Below, piece by piece: positions 34,997 to 43,438 of a DNA stretch of 55,610 nt (its first letter is position 1; each line of letters starts with the position of its first letter). Below the pieces are notes generated by a model that did not search any database, was not told where the DNA came from, and saw only the letters and a program-made list of their open reading frames with translations. The stretch is from an uncultured Chthonomonas sp. (GTDB lineage: Bacteria; Armatimonadota; Chthonomonadetes; Chthonomonadales; Chthonomonadaceae): assembly GCA_903859705.1 (NCBI GenBank), contig CAIONQ010000063.1, positions 1 to 55,610 of the forward strand, in the 5' to 3' direction. A program made the position numbers and the translations under genes.

Positions 34997-37114
34997 CTAA
35001 ACCTCGAGGTTAGCAAACCGATCATTCGATGCCGTAACCCTGTCTTTAAGGGCAGGCGCCTCCCCGGTTGTGAACTCATGGTATTGAGCCAGAGCCCACA
35101 GTGGAAAGTAGTGTCTGTAGTAGTGGTATCGGAGGTAGAACACACGCGGGAAGCCCGTTCCAGTGAACCACTCTTCTTCCCACGTACCTTCGGAATCTTG
35201 ACCATTTATCAGATAGTCGAGGCCGCGTTGAACGGCGCTGCTGCTAACATCCCCGGCATTGAACAGGCCCATAAGCGCCCATGCCGTTTGAGATGGCGTG
35301 CTGGGGCCGGTTGCCTTTGGATGCCCGGGATCGTAGGATGCGGCGGTTTCGCCCCATCCGCCATCCTCGTTCTGAACCGCATGCAGCCATTTAACGGCGC
35401 GTTGGATGCGCTCAGACTGCATATCTTCACCAATGCGTGCCAGACCTCGTAAAGTCTGCCAGGTTCCATATATGTAATTTACGCCCCAGCGGCCAAACCA
35501 ACTGCCATCTTCTTCTTGTTCCCGATAAATATAATCAAGAGCGCGGCGCACGCGAGGATCACTCGGGCCAATGCTGTAGAACGAGCACATTTCCAGCGTT
35601 CGCGCCGTAATATCTGCAGAAGAAGGATCCAGCATGGCATTGTGGTCGGCATAAGGCACATACTGAAATAGCGTTTTGTTATTGTTCTTATCGAAGCTGG
35701 CCCATCCGCCATCTTCGTTTTGCATCGCGAATACCCAGTCTATACCCTTGCGCATGGCTTCTCGGGCATGTTCTGGGGCTTCCGACCAGTGCTCACCGCC
35801 CGGGCAGTACGTCTTGTAAAGGGCCATAAGTACCATCACGGTGTCGTCGACATCCGGATAGAACTCATTCTCCATTTCAAAGTACCAGCCTCCAGGCTCG
35901 GTATCCGGGCATTTAACCGACCAATCGCCTTTGCGGGTTGTCTGCTTAGAGAGCATCCACTCGGCGGCCTTTTGCATGGCCTCTGTATCTGCCGGGTAGC
36001 CACTGTCAACCAGAGAGTTAACTACAAGTGCTGTATCCCAAACCGGGCTAACACAGGGCTGCAGGCGCAGGGTTTCCCCATCCTCCATTTCAAAGGCGGC
36101 AAGTTCAGCCAGCTCTTTTGAAATTGCCGGATGGTTGTCTGGCAGGCCCATACACTTGTAGGCCATGATGGCGTGGGTCATTGCAGGGAAAATAGCACCA
36201 AGGCCGCCGCTGTTCTCTTCCCGATCCAAAAGCCACGCCAATGAGCGGTTCAGGGCTTTCTTCCGGAAAGGTTTAACAGGGCTCGCGTCGTACATCTTGA
36301 GCAAACGATCAAAGATGAGGAACACGTTTTTCCAGGTAATTGCTTTTTTATCCCACTCCAGGCGCATGCGTTTGCGATCTCGGCCGCCAACAAATAGCTC
36401 ATCGATGTGGGCGTGGTTGGGGATCGGGCGATGTGGCCTACTTGCATTCATCACGGCCAACGGCACCAGAATGGCGCGCGACCAGGAAGACATGTTGTAT
36501 ATGTTAAAGTAGAACCACTTCGGCATCAGGATGGCTTCCGGAGGAATCGTTGGAACGCCATGCCAATCGTACTGGCCGAACATGGAGAGGTATAGCTTGG
36601 TAAATGTATTGCAGTGGGTAACACCGCCCTGTGCCAGGATGGATCTTCTGGCGCGGCGCATAAATGGCTCGTTGCCAGTGTAACCTGCCAGCTTGCAAGC
36701 AAAGTAGGCTTTAACGGAGGCGCTTACATCCGGCGGGCCACCATTGTAAATGGGCCAGTAACCATCTGAATGTTGTTTGGTTTTAATGTAATTAGCGAGT
36801 TTACGAAATTTTTGTGGCTCTTTACGGCCTAAAAACTGCAGCAGAAGAATATATTCGCTCTCAAGGATGGTATCGCCTTCCAGTTCTGCTACCCAGTAGC
36901 CATCAGGCTCCTGGCGATCCAGAAGGAAGTCCTGGGCGGAACGGATGGCGGTACGAACCGAATCCAGGGACACTAAATCCGAAGCGCGGGTTCTTGCTGT
37001 AGTTTGGGAGGCGCTCGCAGTTCCGGTTACATCCGCGTGCGTGTGATTTTGCGTTTTGGTTCTAGTGCTCAACGATTCACCGTGTAACTGCAGATCCAAC
37101 CTCAGGGTCTGCAT
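34997..37114 (-). CDS. shc: Squalene-hopene cyclase
   Basis: The enzyme cyclises squalene to hopene and hopanol at the membrane. The protein has 705 aa from the ATG at 37114; a TTG at 37138 is the alternative. The catalytic acid motif DVDDT is at residues 421-425. Many QW-type repeats are visible: FLLDRQEPDGYWVAELEGD, TKQHSDGYWPIYNGGP, VFAMQNEDGGWASFD, IYREQEEDGSWFGRWGVNYIYGTW, VKWLHAVQNEDGGWGE and LINGQDSEGTWEEEWFTGTGFP. The first 45 residues are variable. It opens the hopanoid operon, with the promoter at 37467-37496 and a leader of about 345 bases. The leader (37115-37460) holds no ORF I would support. Confidence 0.97.
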   Translation of the reverse strand: MQTLRLDLQLHGESLSTRTKTQNHTHADVTGTASASQTTARTRASDLVSLDSVRTAIRSAQDFLLDRQEPDGYWVAELEGDTILESEYILLLQFLGRKEPQKFRKLANYIKTKQHSDGYWPIYNGGPPDVSASVKAYFACKLAGYTGNEPFMRRARRSILAQGGVTHCNTFTKLYLSMFGQYDWHGVPTIPPEAILMPKWFYFNIYNMSSWSRAILVPLAVMNASRPHRPIPNHAHIDELFVGGRDRKRMRLEWDKKAITWKNVFLIFDRLLKMYDASPVKPFRKKALNRSLAWLLDREENSGGLGAIFPAMTHAIMAYKCMGLPDNHPAISKELAELAAFEMEDGETLRLQPCVSPVWDTALVVNSLVDSGYPADTEAMQKAAEWMLSKQTTRKGDWSVKCPDTEPGGWYFEMENEFYPDVDDTVMVLMALYKTYCPGGEHWSEAPEHAREAMRKGIDWVFAMQNEDGGWASFDKNNNKTLFQYVPYADHNAMLDPSSADITARTLEMCSFYSIGPSDPRVRRALDYIYREQEEDGSWFGRWGVNYIYGTWQTLRGLARIGEDMQSERIQRAVKWLHAVQNEDGGWGETAASYDPGHPKATGPSTPSQTAWALMGLFNAGDVSSSAVQRGLDYLINGQDSEGTWEEEWFTGTGFPRVFYLRYHYYRHYFPLWALAQYHEFTTGEAPALKDRVTASNDRFANLEV

Positions 37115-37466
37115 ACAGCAGCCGTTATGAGAGCCCAACAGGTGCAGTGTGCCCCGAAGGTGCGAATGGCTGGCGGAGCCAGGTGGCTGTGTGCGGAATA
37201 CGGATGAAGCTGTTAGAGCGTTTCAGCTCTCTGGAGCGTTCACATAATCCCAGCACGAAAGTAATAACGATTACCGCTGAGGAAACGTTTCTGCCAAAAA
37301 GCTTGGCGTAGAAACCGCTGTGCTGGAAAGTACACCCCGGGAATGCGGAAGAGAAGCCCGCTCCGCAAAACATGCAGGCGAACAGGCTGGACGTGCAGCA
37401 TACTGTGCGGGCCCACCAGCGCGTGGAACCAGAGCGGATAGTCAGTCTATCCCGAATGACGTAGTT

Positions 37467-37496
37467 ATTCTATCTGTACGCAGTTGTCTTTGTCAA
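37467..37496 (-). promoter_or_regulatory. Sigma-70-type promoter of the hopanoid operon
   Basis: On the minus strand TTGACA (37491-37496) and TAGAAT (37467-37472) stand 18 bases apart. It is the only good match I found upstream of shc. I found no strong promoter by eye in the gaps downstream, so it may drive all eight genes down to the terminator at 24831. Confidence 0.7.
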
Positions 37497-37521
37497 GGAA
37501 ATGAAGGTTGTGTTAATGGTA

Positions 37522-37562
37522 ACAGAGGCTTGCTTAGCCACCATGGCAGAGCAAGCCTCTGT
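37522..37562 (-). terminator. Hairpin terminator after the 415-aa gene
   Basis: A perfect 13-bp inverted repeat ACAGAGGCTTGCT/AGCAAGCCTCTGT lies between the stop of the 415-aa gene and the hopanoid promoter. There is no long T run on the minus strand (TTACCATTAAC follows), but its position is right for a terminator and it separates the two units. Confidence 0.65.
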
Positions 37563-37571
37563 ATTTTACTA

Positions 37572-38819
37572 TCAACCAAGATGGCTGGGATCGTTTGCCA
37601 TTTCTGGAATAACACCAAGGCGCTTCAACTCGCTAACAAGCTTGGAAGCATCGGCCAGCACAATCTGGGCAAATCGCTGAGTTTCTGGATCTGATTTGCG
37701 CCTCAGCAGGTGAGCAGCTTTACACAGGGATGTGATGGGGCCAAGGAGCACATCAACGTTTACAAGTTCCTGAGGCAGCATGCTGGCCGCCTGCTCAAAG
37801 CTAACTCGCCCGGCATGGTCCTCTTCAATACCATCTTCGGCATGTGCCGGAGAATGAAAATCGAACGAAGTGGCGAACTCAACCGGTGTTTCTGGCGCGT
37901 TGGGATCGTATACGTTGGTTGGTGCCGGCATAGAAGATATAGGTTGCGTTGTAACCGTGTCAGAAGTGCGCGTAGGGGTAAGCGTGCGGCCCTCGCGTGC
38001 ATACTGCTCTTCTATTTCGGTAAGTTCTCGGCGGATCGCGACATAGAGGGGAGTTGAGTCCATCTCTTTATCTGCCGAAACGCCGTAATCTTTCTTGTTG
38101 ATGCCGTAGAACATCGGATCGGTAGTGGCGTAGTTAACAAACATTACCGCGATAAATTTCTGGAATACATTGCGGTCAAACATGTACTTGGAAGCATAGT
38201 TTGCGTTATCGCGAACGCTCATTATAACTTCCTGAAACAGAGATACGATGAAGCTGCGCGGATCCATGCGCGATGCGGTTGCGGCATCCACATAGGCATA
38301 GTCGAAGAAATACAGCAGGTTAGCTGTATCCGTATGACCTTCGGTTTCTGCCACGGAGCTGAAGACGTTGAGCTTCATCATGCTATCCAGGTTGCGACGA
38401 GGATAACCCTTGTGCACCATGGCCAGAGAGTAATCTTTAAACTCGCTGTAATCTGTGCCAAGGAAGTGCGCGTGGCCGCTTAGGATCTTATCATGAAGTT
38501 CGGTGAGGCGCCGCAGTAAGTTGCCGCGGGCATCATTAACAATCTCCATCATCTCTTCGCGGATGGGATCATCTTCTGGAAACAGATCAATTGTTTCAAA
38601 GGTGGTGCGGATAACCGCAAAGTCATTGAGGCCGTCTTCCAGACACGGATAAGCGATGCCGACAATCAGGTTATCCGGAATCTCTTCAACGGCATCTGCA
38701 TTCTTGATTCCGCTATTGGGATCCACGAGCGCGTAAAAGCGGTTGTTGGTGCGCAGGCTCTTGATGAGGGCTACTTTGCGCGTATCCTCATTGTTACCAT
38801 TCGAACTTAGATCTGACAT
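37572..38819 (-). CDS. Hypothetical 415-aa soluble protein
   Basis: I do not recognise this protein. It has no signal peptide and no membrane segment. The N-terminal 260 residues are helical and aromatic rich (FETIDLFPEDDPIREEMMEIV, ANLLYFFDYAYVDAATASRMDPRSFIVSLFQEVIMSV, FQKFIAVMFVNYATTDPMFY). A Pro/Thr/Ser-rich linker of about 60 residues follows, then a C-terminal helical part (LVNVDVLLGPITSLCKAAHLLRRKSDPETQRFAQIVLADASKLVSELKRLG). Codon use resembles that of the neighbouring genes, so it is a native gene. It has its own unit between the hopanoid promoter and a secreted protein gene. Confidence 0.8.
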   Translation of the reverse strand: MSDLSSNGNNEDTRKVALIKSLRTNNRFYALVDPNSGIKNADAVEEIPDNLIVGIAYPCLEDGLNDFAVIRTTFETIDLFPEDDPIREEMMEIVNDARGNLLRRLTELHDKILSGHAHFLGTDYSEFKDYSLAMVHKGYPRRNLDSMMKLNVFSSVAETEGHTDTANLLYFFDYAYVDAATASRMDPRSFIVSLFQEVIMSVRDNANYASKYMFDRNVFQKFIAVMFVNYATTDPMFYGINKKDYGVSADKEMDSTPLYVAIRRELTEIEEQYAREGRTLTPTRTSDTVTTQPISSMPAPTNVYDPNAPETPVEFATSFDFHSPAHAEDGIEEDHAGRVSFEQAASMLPQELVNVDVLLGPITSLCKAAHLLRRKSDPETQRFAQIVLADASKLVSELKRLGVIPEMANDPSHLG

Positions 38820-38905
38820 AGTTAGATAGTGCCCTGTTATTCCTCAAGAGTTCCTGATCTCACCGGGCTTTGCTGGCCCTTCTGATCGCGTATCTGGCGG
38901 TATGT

Positions 38906-39574
38906 TTACTTCAGGGTGAAGTGGTAAGAGGCCCCATAATACATGTCGCCACCAACGCAGTCCGCCTTCACCCGCAAGTTTTTCAGGGTTACAAACCCTG
39001 CGCTGAAGTTTGCTCTGCGCCGGTAAAGCTCTGCATTCAGGAAAACCCTCCTGGGCAGCCCGGCTTCCAGGCTTACAAACGCCCCTCCAATTGTACCGGA
39101 ACCCAGGCCCGTGCTGAGCGTGAGTCGCCGAACAACTCGCATCTGCCGTGAAGAGAGCGGAATCCTCTGACTGCCCGCCACGTAAAACGCTGCGTGCTGA
39201 GTGCCTGTGCAGGTAATATCCTGAATACCAAGTACTAAAGACGGCAGGTTTTGAAGTGTAGGCAGCGGATATTGCACGCCGGCAGCCCAGCGTTTTTTTG
39301 GATCCTTTGCAGATTCAAACCGGCTAAATTCCATCTCAATGCCATCGGCCGAAGAAGTCGAGAGCCACGTATAGTCGGTTTTGAATGGGCCAACCATTAC
39401 TTCGGTTTTAATGCTGCTTTCCGATAGCGTAGTTCCGCTGGGCGCCAGTACTATACGGTCGGCCGTGGCAGCACCACCGCTGAAGGCAAGAAGAGCTGCG
39501 GCTATCGCACACGGGCGAACGCCGAACAAAGGTTGGGAGAGCCGACAGTTACGGCTGCCTTTGAGTGCGTGCAT
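38906..39574 (-). CDS. Secreted protein, possible small outer-membrane beta-barrel
   Basis: The protein has 222 aa with a signal sequence (CAIAAALLAFSGGAATA). The mature part alternates hydrophobic and polar residues, as in beta strands: IKTEVMVGPFKTDYTWL, KRWAAGVQYPLPTLQNLPSLVLGIQDIT, GSGTIGGAFVSLEAGL, RVFLNAELYRRRANFSAGFV. It ends in YHFTLK, similar to the aromatic-plus-charged ends of outer-membrane barrels. No specific family is recognised. It lies between an unknown gene and the aminotransferase on the same strand, with 41 bp to the aminotransferase stop. Confidence 0.65.
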   Translation of the reverse strand: MHALKGSRNCRLSQPLFGVRPCAIAAALLAFSGGAATADRIVLAPSGTTLSESSIKTEVMVGPFKTDYTWLSTSSADGIEMEFSRFESAKDPKKRWAAGVQYPLPTLQNLPSLVLGIQDITCTGTQHAAFYVAGSQRIPLSSRQMRVVRRLTLSTGLGSGTIGGAFVSLEAGLPRRVFLNAELYRRRANFSAGFVTLKNLRVKADCVGGDMYYGASYHFTLK

Positions 39575-39614
39575 GAGATTTAACCCTCGCGGCCACTACT
39601 ACCTGGCCGGGCTT

Positions 39615-40844
39615 TCAGCTTTGAAGGCGTTTGAGGAACCGCCGCATTCTTTCCAGCGCAATTTCAAGTTGTGAAAGCGCTGTCGCGTAAGAACAGCGAA
39701 CATGGCCCACGCCTGAAGGGCCAAACGCCGAACCTGGCACTACGGCAACGCGCTCTTCCATAAGCAGGCGCTCTGCAAACTCCATTTCCGTTAGCCCACT
39801 TGCTGCAATGCTGGGGAACGCATAAAACGCACCTTTCGGTTCCAGGCAATTCAGCCCTATGGAGTTCAGGCCGCTCACGAAGAAGCGCCTTCTGCGATCG
39901 TAATCTGCAACCATTTCAAGAACGTCGTGCTCGGCACCGTTGAGAGCTTCCAAAGCCGCTACCTGCGAGGTATGGGAAGCACACAACATGGTGTATTGAT
40001 GCACACGGGTCATCAACGTTGTGATGGCCTCCGGTGCGCACACATATCCAATGCGCCAGCCGGTCATTGCATAAGCCTTGGAGAACCCGTTTAGAACAAC
40101 GGTTCTTTCTCTTGCACCCGGCAACGATGCAACACAGGTGTGATGGCCAACATAGGTTAGCCTATCATATATCTCATCCGATAAAATCAGAAAATCATGC
40201 TTGTTGGCAAGGTCCACCAGCGCTTGCAGGTCTTCGCGGCTCTGAGTTGCCCCTGTTGGGTTTGCCGGCGAACCAAGCAGCAGAGCCTTGGTGCGAGGCG
40301 TTATGGCCGCTTCTATGCGTTCTGCATGCAACCTGAACCCATCTTCCGGATCGGTTTTGATAGGAACAACTACCCCGCCAGCAAAGGCTACACATGGTGC
40401 GTAGGAAACATAACAGGGCTCAGGAACCAGCACTTCGTCGCCAGGGTTCAGAATCACACGCAGTGCAACATCCAAACCCTCTGAAACACCAACCGTAATC
40501 AGGCACTCGGTGTCCGGGTTGAAGTGTGCACTGTATCGATCGGCAAGGTCTTCACATATCTTCTGACGTAGTGAAAGCAGGCCAGAGTTTGAAGTGTAAG
40601 TAGTTTGTCCGCGCTCAAGCGACCATATACCAGCCTCGCGAATGCGCCACGGCGTAACAAAATCTGGTTCGCCCACACCAAGAGACACCACATTGTCCAT
40701 GGTTTGGGCAATATCAAAGAACCTGCGTATACCGGATGGCGGGCAGGCAGAGATAACCTGGTTCAAAGGTTTGCGGATCGGCGTAGCTGTGCTACCGGCA
40801 TCTTGCGGATGAATACCCGTGTTTTCGGTTGTTCTCATGCTCAT
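39615..40844 (-). CDS. PLP-dependent aminotransferase, class I
   Basis: The protein has 409 aa of fold type I. The PLP lysine is in NGFSKAYAMTGWRIGY; other markers are VSLGVGEPDFVTPW near the start, NPTGATQSREDLQAL, LILSDEIYDRLTYVG and a C-terminal VRCSYATALSQLEIALERM. This is the aspartate/aromatic aminotransferase subgroup; the exact substrate cannot be told from sequence alone. It overlaps the Lrp-type regulator gene by 4 bp (ATGA at 40841-40844), so an amino-acid-responsive regulator and an aminotransferase are co-expressed. The pair is read from the promoter at 41454-41482. Confidence 0.93.
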   Translation of the reverse strand: MSMRTTENTGIHPQDAGSTATPIRKPLNQVISACPPSGIRRFFDIAQTMDNVVSLGVGEPDFVTPWRIREAGIWSLERGQTTYTSNSGLLSLRQKICEDLADRYSAHFNPDTECLITVGVSEGLDVALRVILNPGDEVLVPEPCYVSYAPCVAFAGGVVVPIKTDPEDGFRLHAERIEAAITPRTKALLLGSPANPTGATQSREDLQALVDLANKHDFLILSDEIYDRLTYVGHHTCVASLPGARERTVVLNGFSKAYAMTGWRIGYVCAPEAITTLMTRVHQYTMLCASHTSQVAALEALNGAEHDVLEMVADYDRRRRFFVSGLNSIGLNCLEPKGAFYAFPSIAASGLTEMEFAERLLMEERVAVVPGSAFGPSGVGHVRCSYATALSQLEIALERMRRFLKRLQS

Positions 40845-41326
40845 GGAGACACCATCAGTCGGTGATCCGTATCTTTTTCAGCAAAGATATCGCCATCGTC
40901 TTTATATTTCTTAAGCAGAAAGTGCGTGGCAGTTGCGGTTACACGTTCAATAGTAGAGAGCTTCTGGGCCACAAAATCGGCGATTTCACGAATATGGCGC
41001 CCCTCAACTACACAGCGCAAATCGTGAGAACCAGATACAAGATAAACGGAGTGGACTTCCGGATACCGGTAGATGCGCTCGGCGATGTCATCAAATCCAA
41101 CACCACGTGCAGGCATTACCTTAACATCTATAAAGGCGAAAACCCGCTCTTCACCGAACTTATCCCAATCGATCACTGTTTTGTAGCGTCGGATAATTCC
41201 GGCGGCTTCCCATGCGGCTATTTGAGCTGCTACTTCCTCGGTGGCTATGCCTGTAAGGGCGGCTATCTTCTCGGGGGTGGCATGTGCATCGGTTTCGAGC
41301 ACCTTCAAAATATCGCGTTTAGACAT
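40841..41326 (-). CDS. Lrp/AsnC-family transcriptional regulator
   Basis: The protein has 161 aa. The N-terminal winged helix (ILKVLETDAHATPEKIAALTGIATEEVAAQIAAWEAAGIIRRY) is followed by the ligand-binding RAM domain (ERVFAFIDVKVMPARGVGFDDIAERIYRYPEVHSVYLVSGSHDLRCVVEG). The size is normal. It should respond to an amino acid and control the overlapping aminotransferase gene, perhaps autoregulating from the promoter at 41454-41482. The C-terminal 20 residues (KKYKDDGDIFAEKDTDHRL) are an extension with high charge. Confidence 0.92.
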   Translation of the reverse strand: MSKRDILKVLETDAHATPEKIAALTGIATEEVAAQIAAWEAAGIIRRYKTVIDWDKFGEERVFAFIDVKVMPARGVGFDDIAERIYRYPEVHSVYLVSGSHDLRCVVEGRHIREIADFVAQKLSTIERVTATATHFLLKKYKDDGDIFAEKDTDHRLMVSP

Positions 41327-41453
41327 CGGGAAACTTGCTCACTTTTCAGCGGATCGAAACGTAAATAAGAACGCGCGGGCACATCCGCCATACGGGCATT
41401 ACGGCTATGCATTGCCCGTTGTGCAGAACGTAGGATGCGCCAGAATGTGGCGT

Positions 41454-41482
41454 AGTATATCCCGCGACACCTTATTTGTCAA
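41454..41482 (-). promoter_or_regulatory. Sigma-70-type promoter for the Lrp/aminotransferase pair
   Basis: On the minus strand TTGACA (41477-41482) and TATACT (41454-41459) are separated by 17 bases. The start of transcription would be about 120 bases before the regulator ATG. Confidence 0.75.
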
Positions 41483-41575
41483 CTTAAACCGGCCGATGGC
41501 CGACCGTCTGAACCGGTGTTGCTGCGTGCTCAAATCAAGCCTGCATGCGCAACGGGAAGTGCTCGTAATGGGCCA

Positions 41576-41605
41576 TTGACGGCCATTTGCGCCCGGGTGT
41601 ACACT
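41576..41605 (+). promoter_or_regulatory. Possible promoter for the TolC/adaptor pair
   Basis: TTGACG (41576-41581) and TACACT (41600-41605) stand 18 bases apart on the plus strand, about 70 bases before the TTG start of the TolC-like gene. With the divergent promoter at 41454-41482 it accounts for the 348-bp gap 41327-41674, in which I see no other feature. Confidence 0.5.
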
Positions 41606-41674
41606 GCGGTGGTAGGCAAACTTGGCACGACTTTGTGGCACTAAGGCAAAGCGTGCGCTCAGGAGGACAGTGGA

Positions 41675-43438
41675 TTGGCAATCAGAAGTTTTCGGCGCGC
41701 CGCATCTGGCAAGTTTCGAAGCAGAGCGTCGGCACCCGGCGTCCTCAAATATGCCTCGTTGCTTACAGTCGCAAGCGCCTGCGTCTCAATTAATTTAAAT
41801 GCAAACGCACAAAGTGCCCAGATTCCTGGTGCATTTCCGTTGCCCACCGGCTCTCCTCCCACCGGTTTGCAAGCGCCTCTACCACAGCCCGGCGGTGGTG
41901 CTCGCACACCACTGAAGCCGTTTAAAACGTCACCAACATTGCAGGGTGTACTGAACAGAACCCCTGCAGGGCCCCTGGATATTCAGGAGGCAGTTGCTAT
42001 TGGGCTGGCATCAAATAAGGTTCTGGCACTGTCTGAACAGGCCTTGCTTATATCTCAGGGCAAAACATCCGAGGCGCGTGCGGCCTTCAATCCTCAGGTG
42101 GGGTCCACCTTCACGGCAACACAGTTCTCTCAAGAAACAACCGCAAATATCGGTGGCAAAACCCTCGTGCTGTCCAAATCATTCCAGAAGCAAATTGGTG
42201 TTGCAGCTACTCTCCCAATTGATATTAGCGGGCTGTTAAGAACCGCCGAAGATCAGGCTCGTTTACAGGAAGTGATTACACGCCTGGAGATTAACCGAAC
42301 ACGCAACCAGATTGTGTTAGACGTTAAGACAGCGTTTTATGATGTGCTAAGAGCCAACTCGTTACTGGATGTAGCACGCGAGGCCTTGAAAAACTCAATC
42401 ACTCGCCAAACAGACTCTCAAAAAAGGCTAGACGCCGGTGTGGTTGCACCATACGATGTACAACGGGCCGCAACAGACGTTGCCAACTCTGAGCTTAACC
42501 TGCTAAATGCGCAGAACCAGCTCAGCCAGAGCATGTATGTACTCAAAAATGCAATGGGCATTGATATGAATGCTCAAATTACTATAACGGATCGCAACGC
42601 TGCCGTTACACCACCTGGTGTGATTGATCCGGCAAATGCGCCGATAGTGCCACCGCGTTCCACTGCTCCAGACGAGCCAATACCGGATTCAGTGGCACCC
42701 ACGGTAAAGAAGGACGTTGTCGTTAGCGATCCGCTCCCTGTTTTACCCGATTACGCGGCGCTGCTTAGTGAAGCACTTAGAACCCGCCCGGAGATTATGG
42801 AAGCGGATGCAGGCATAGCTGCAGCACACAAAGGGCTCATTCTTGCTAAACGCAGTCAGGATCCCAGCCTCGGGTTGGTGGTAAGTGGTGCATACACGCC
42901 GGATGCCTCCGGGCTATCTGCGCAAACCACTACTGCCCAGGCTGTGCTTACGCTTAACGTACCATTGCTCGAAGGTGGCCTTAGTAAAGCCCGGAAATCT
43001 CAGGCACAGGCAGCTCAGGCCGAGGCGATCACAAATCGCAGAGTGGCAGAAGATGGAGTTGTGTTTGAAGTTCAGTCGGCATACCAATCGTTGAGAATTG
43101 GCCGAGATAGCCTGGCAGTCGCCAACCAATCTGTTGCTCTGGCCCGTGAGGCTTTCCGCCTTGCGCGGGTTAGGTATGGAGCCGGCGTCACTTCTCAGGC
43201 TGGTGTTTCGCCTCTAATCGAAGTATCTGATGCACAGACTGCCCTTACGCAAGCAGAAAGCAATCAGGTTAACGCACTCTACAACTATAACAATGCACGT
43301 TCAAGGCTGGATAAGTCATTGGGCCGTTATGCATTTGTTTTTAACGGCGGCAAGCAGCCATCGTATCTTGGTTACCAGGCACCGCCAGTTACTTCCGAAA
43401 TTAACAGCGGTAAGCCTTTGAAGGGGGATAAGAGATGA
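41675..43438 (+). CDS. TolC-family outer-membrane protein
   Basis: The protein has 587 aa from a TTG at 41675 that has AGGAGG eight bases upstream. A basic N-terminus (RSFRRAASGKFRSRAS) precedes a signal (LLTVASACVSINLNANAQS). The mature part contains the two TolC repeats: DIQEAVAIGLASNKVLALSEQALLISQGKTSEARAAFNPQVG in the first, and DYAALLSEALRTRPEIMEADAGIAAAHKGLILAKRSQDPSLGLVVSG in the second, with helical hairpins after each. The proline-rich stretch between 305 and 335 is a linker. Its 3' end overlaps the adaptor gene by 4 bp (ATGA). No permease gene follows. Confidence 0.92.
   Translation: MAIRSFRRAASGKFRSRASAPGVLKYASLLTVASACVSINLNANAQSAQIPGAFPLPTGSPPTGLQAPLPQPGGGARTPLKPFKTSPTLQGVLNRTPAGPLDIQEAVAIGLASNKVLALSEQALLISQGKTSEARAAFNPQVGSTFTATQFSQETTANIGGKTLVLSKSFQKQIGVAATLPIDISGLLRTAEDQARLQEVITRLEINRTRNQIVLDVKTAFYDVLRANSLLDVAREALKNSITRQTDSQKRLDAGVVAPYDVQRAATDVANSELNLLNAQNQLSQSMYVLKNAMGIDMNAQITITDRNAAVTPPGVIDPANAPIVPPRSTAPDEPIPDSVAPTVKKDVVVSDPLPVLPDYAALLSEALRTRPEIMEADAGIAAAHKGLILAKRSQDPSLGLVVSGAYTPDASGLSAQTTTAQAVLTLNVPLLEGGLSKARKSQAQAAQAEAITNRRVAEDGVVFEVQSAYQSLRIGRDSLAVANQSVALAREAFRLARVRYGAGVTSQAGVSPLIEVSDAQTALTQAESNQVNALYNYNNARSRLDKSLGRYAFVFNGGKQPSYLGYQAPPVTSEINSGKPLKGDKR

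Noticed and set aside
37600-38057. Plus-strand ORFs antisense to the 415-aa gene
   Set aside because: They lie entirely opposite a long minus-strand ORF with normal codon use and have no start signals.
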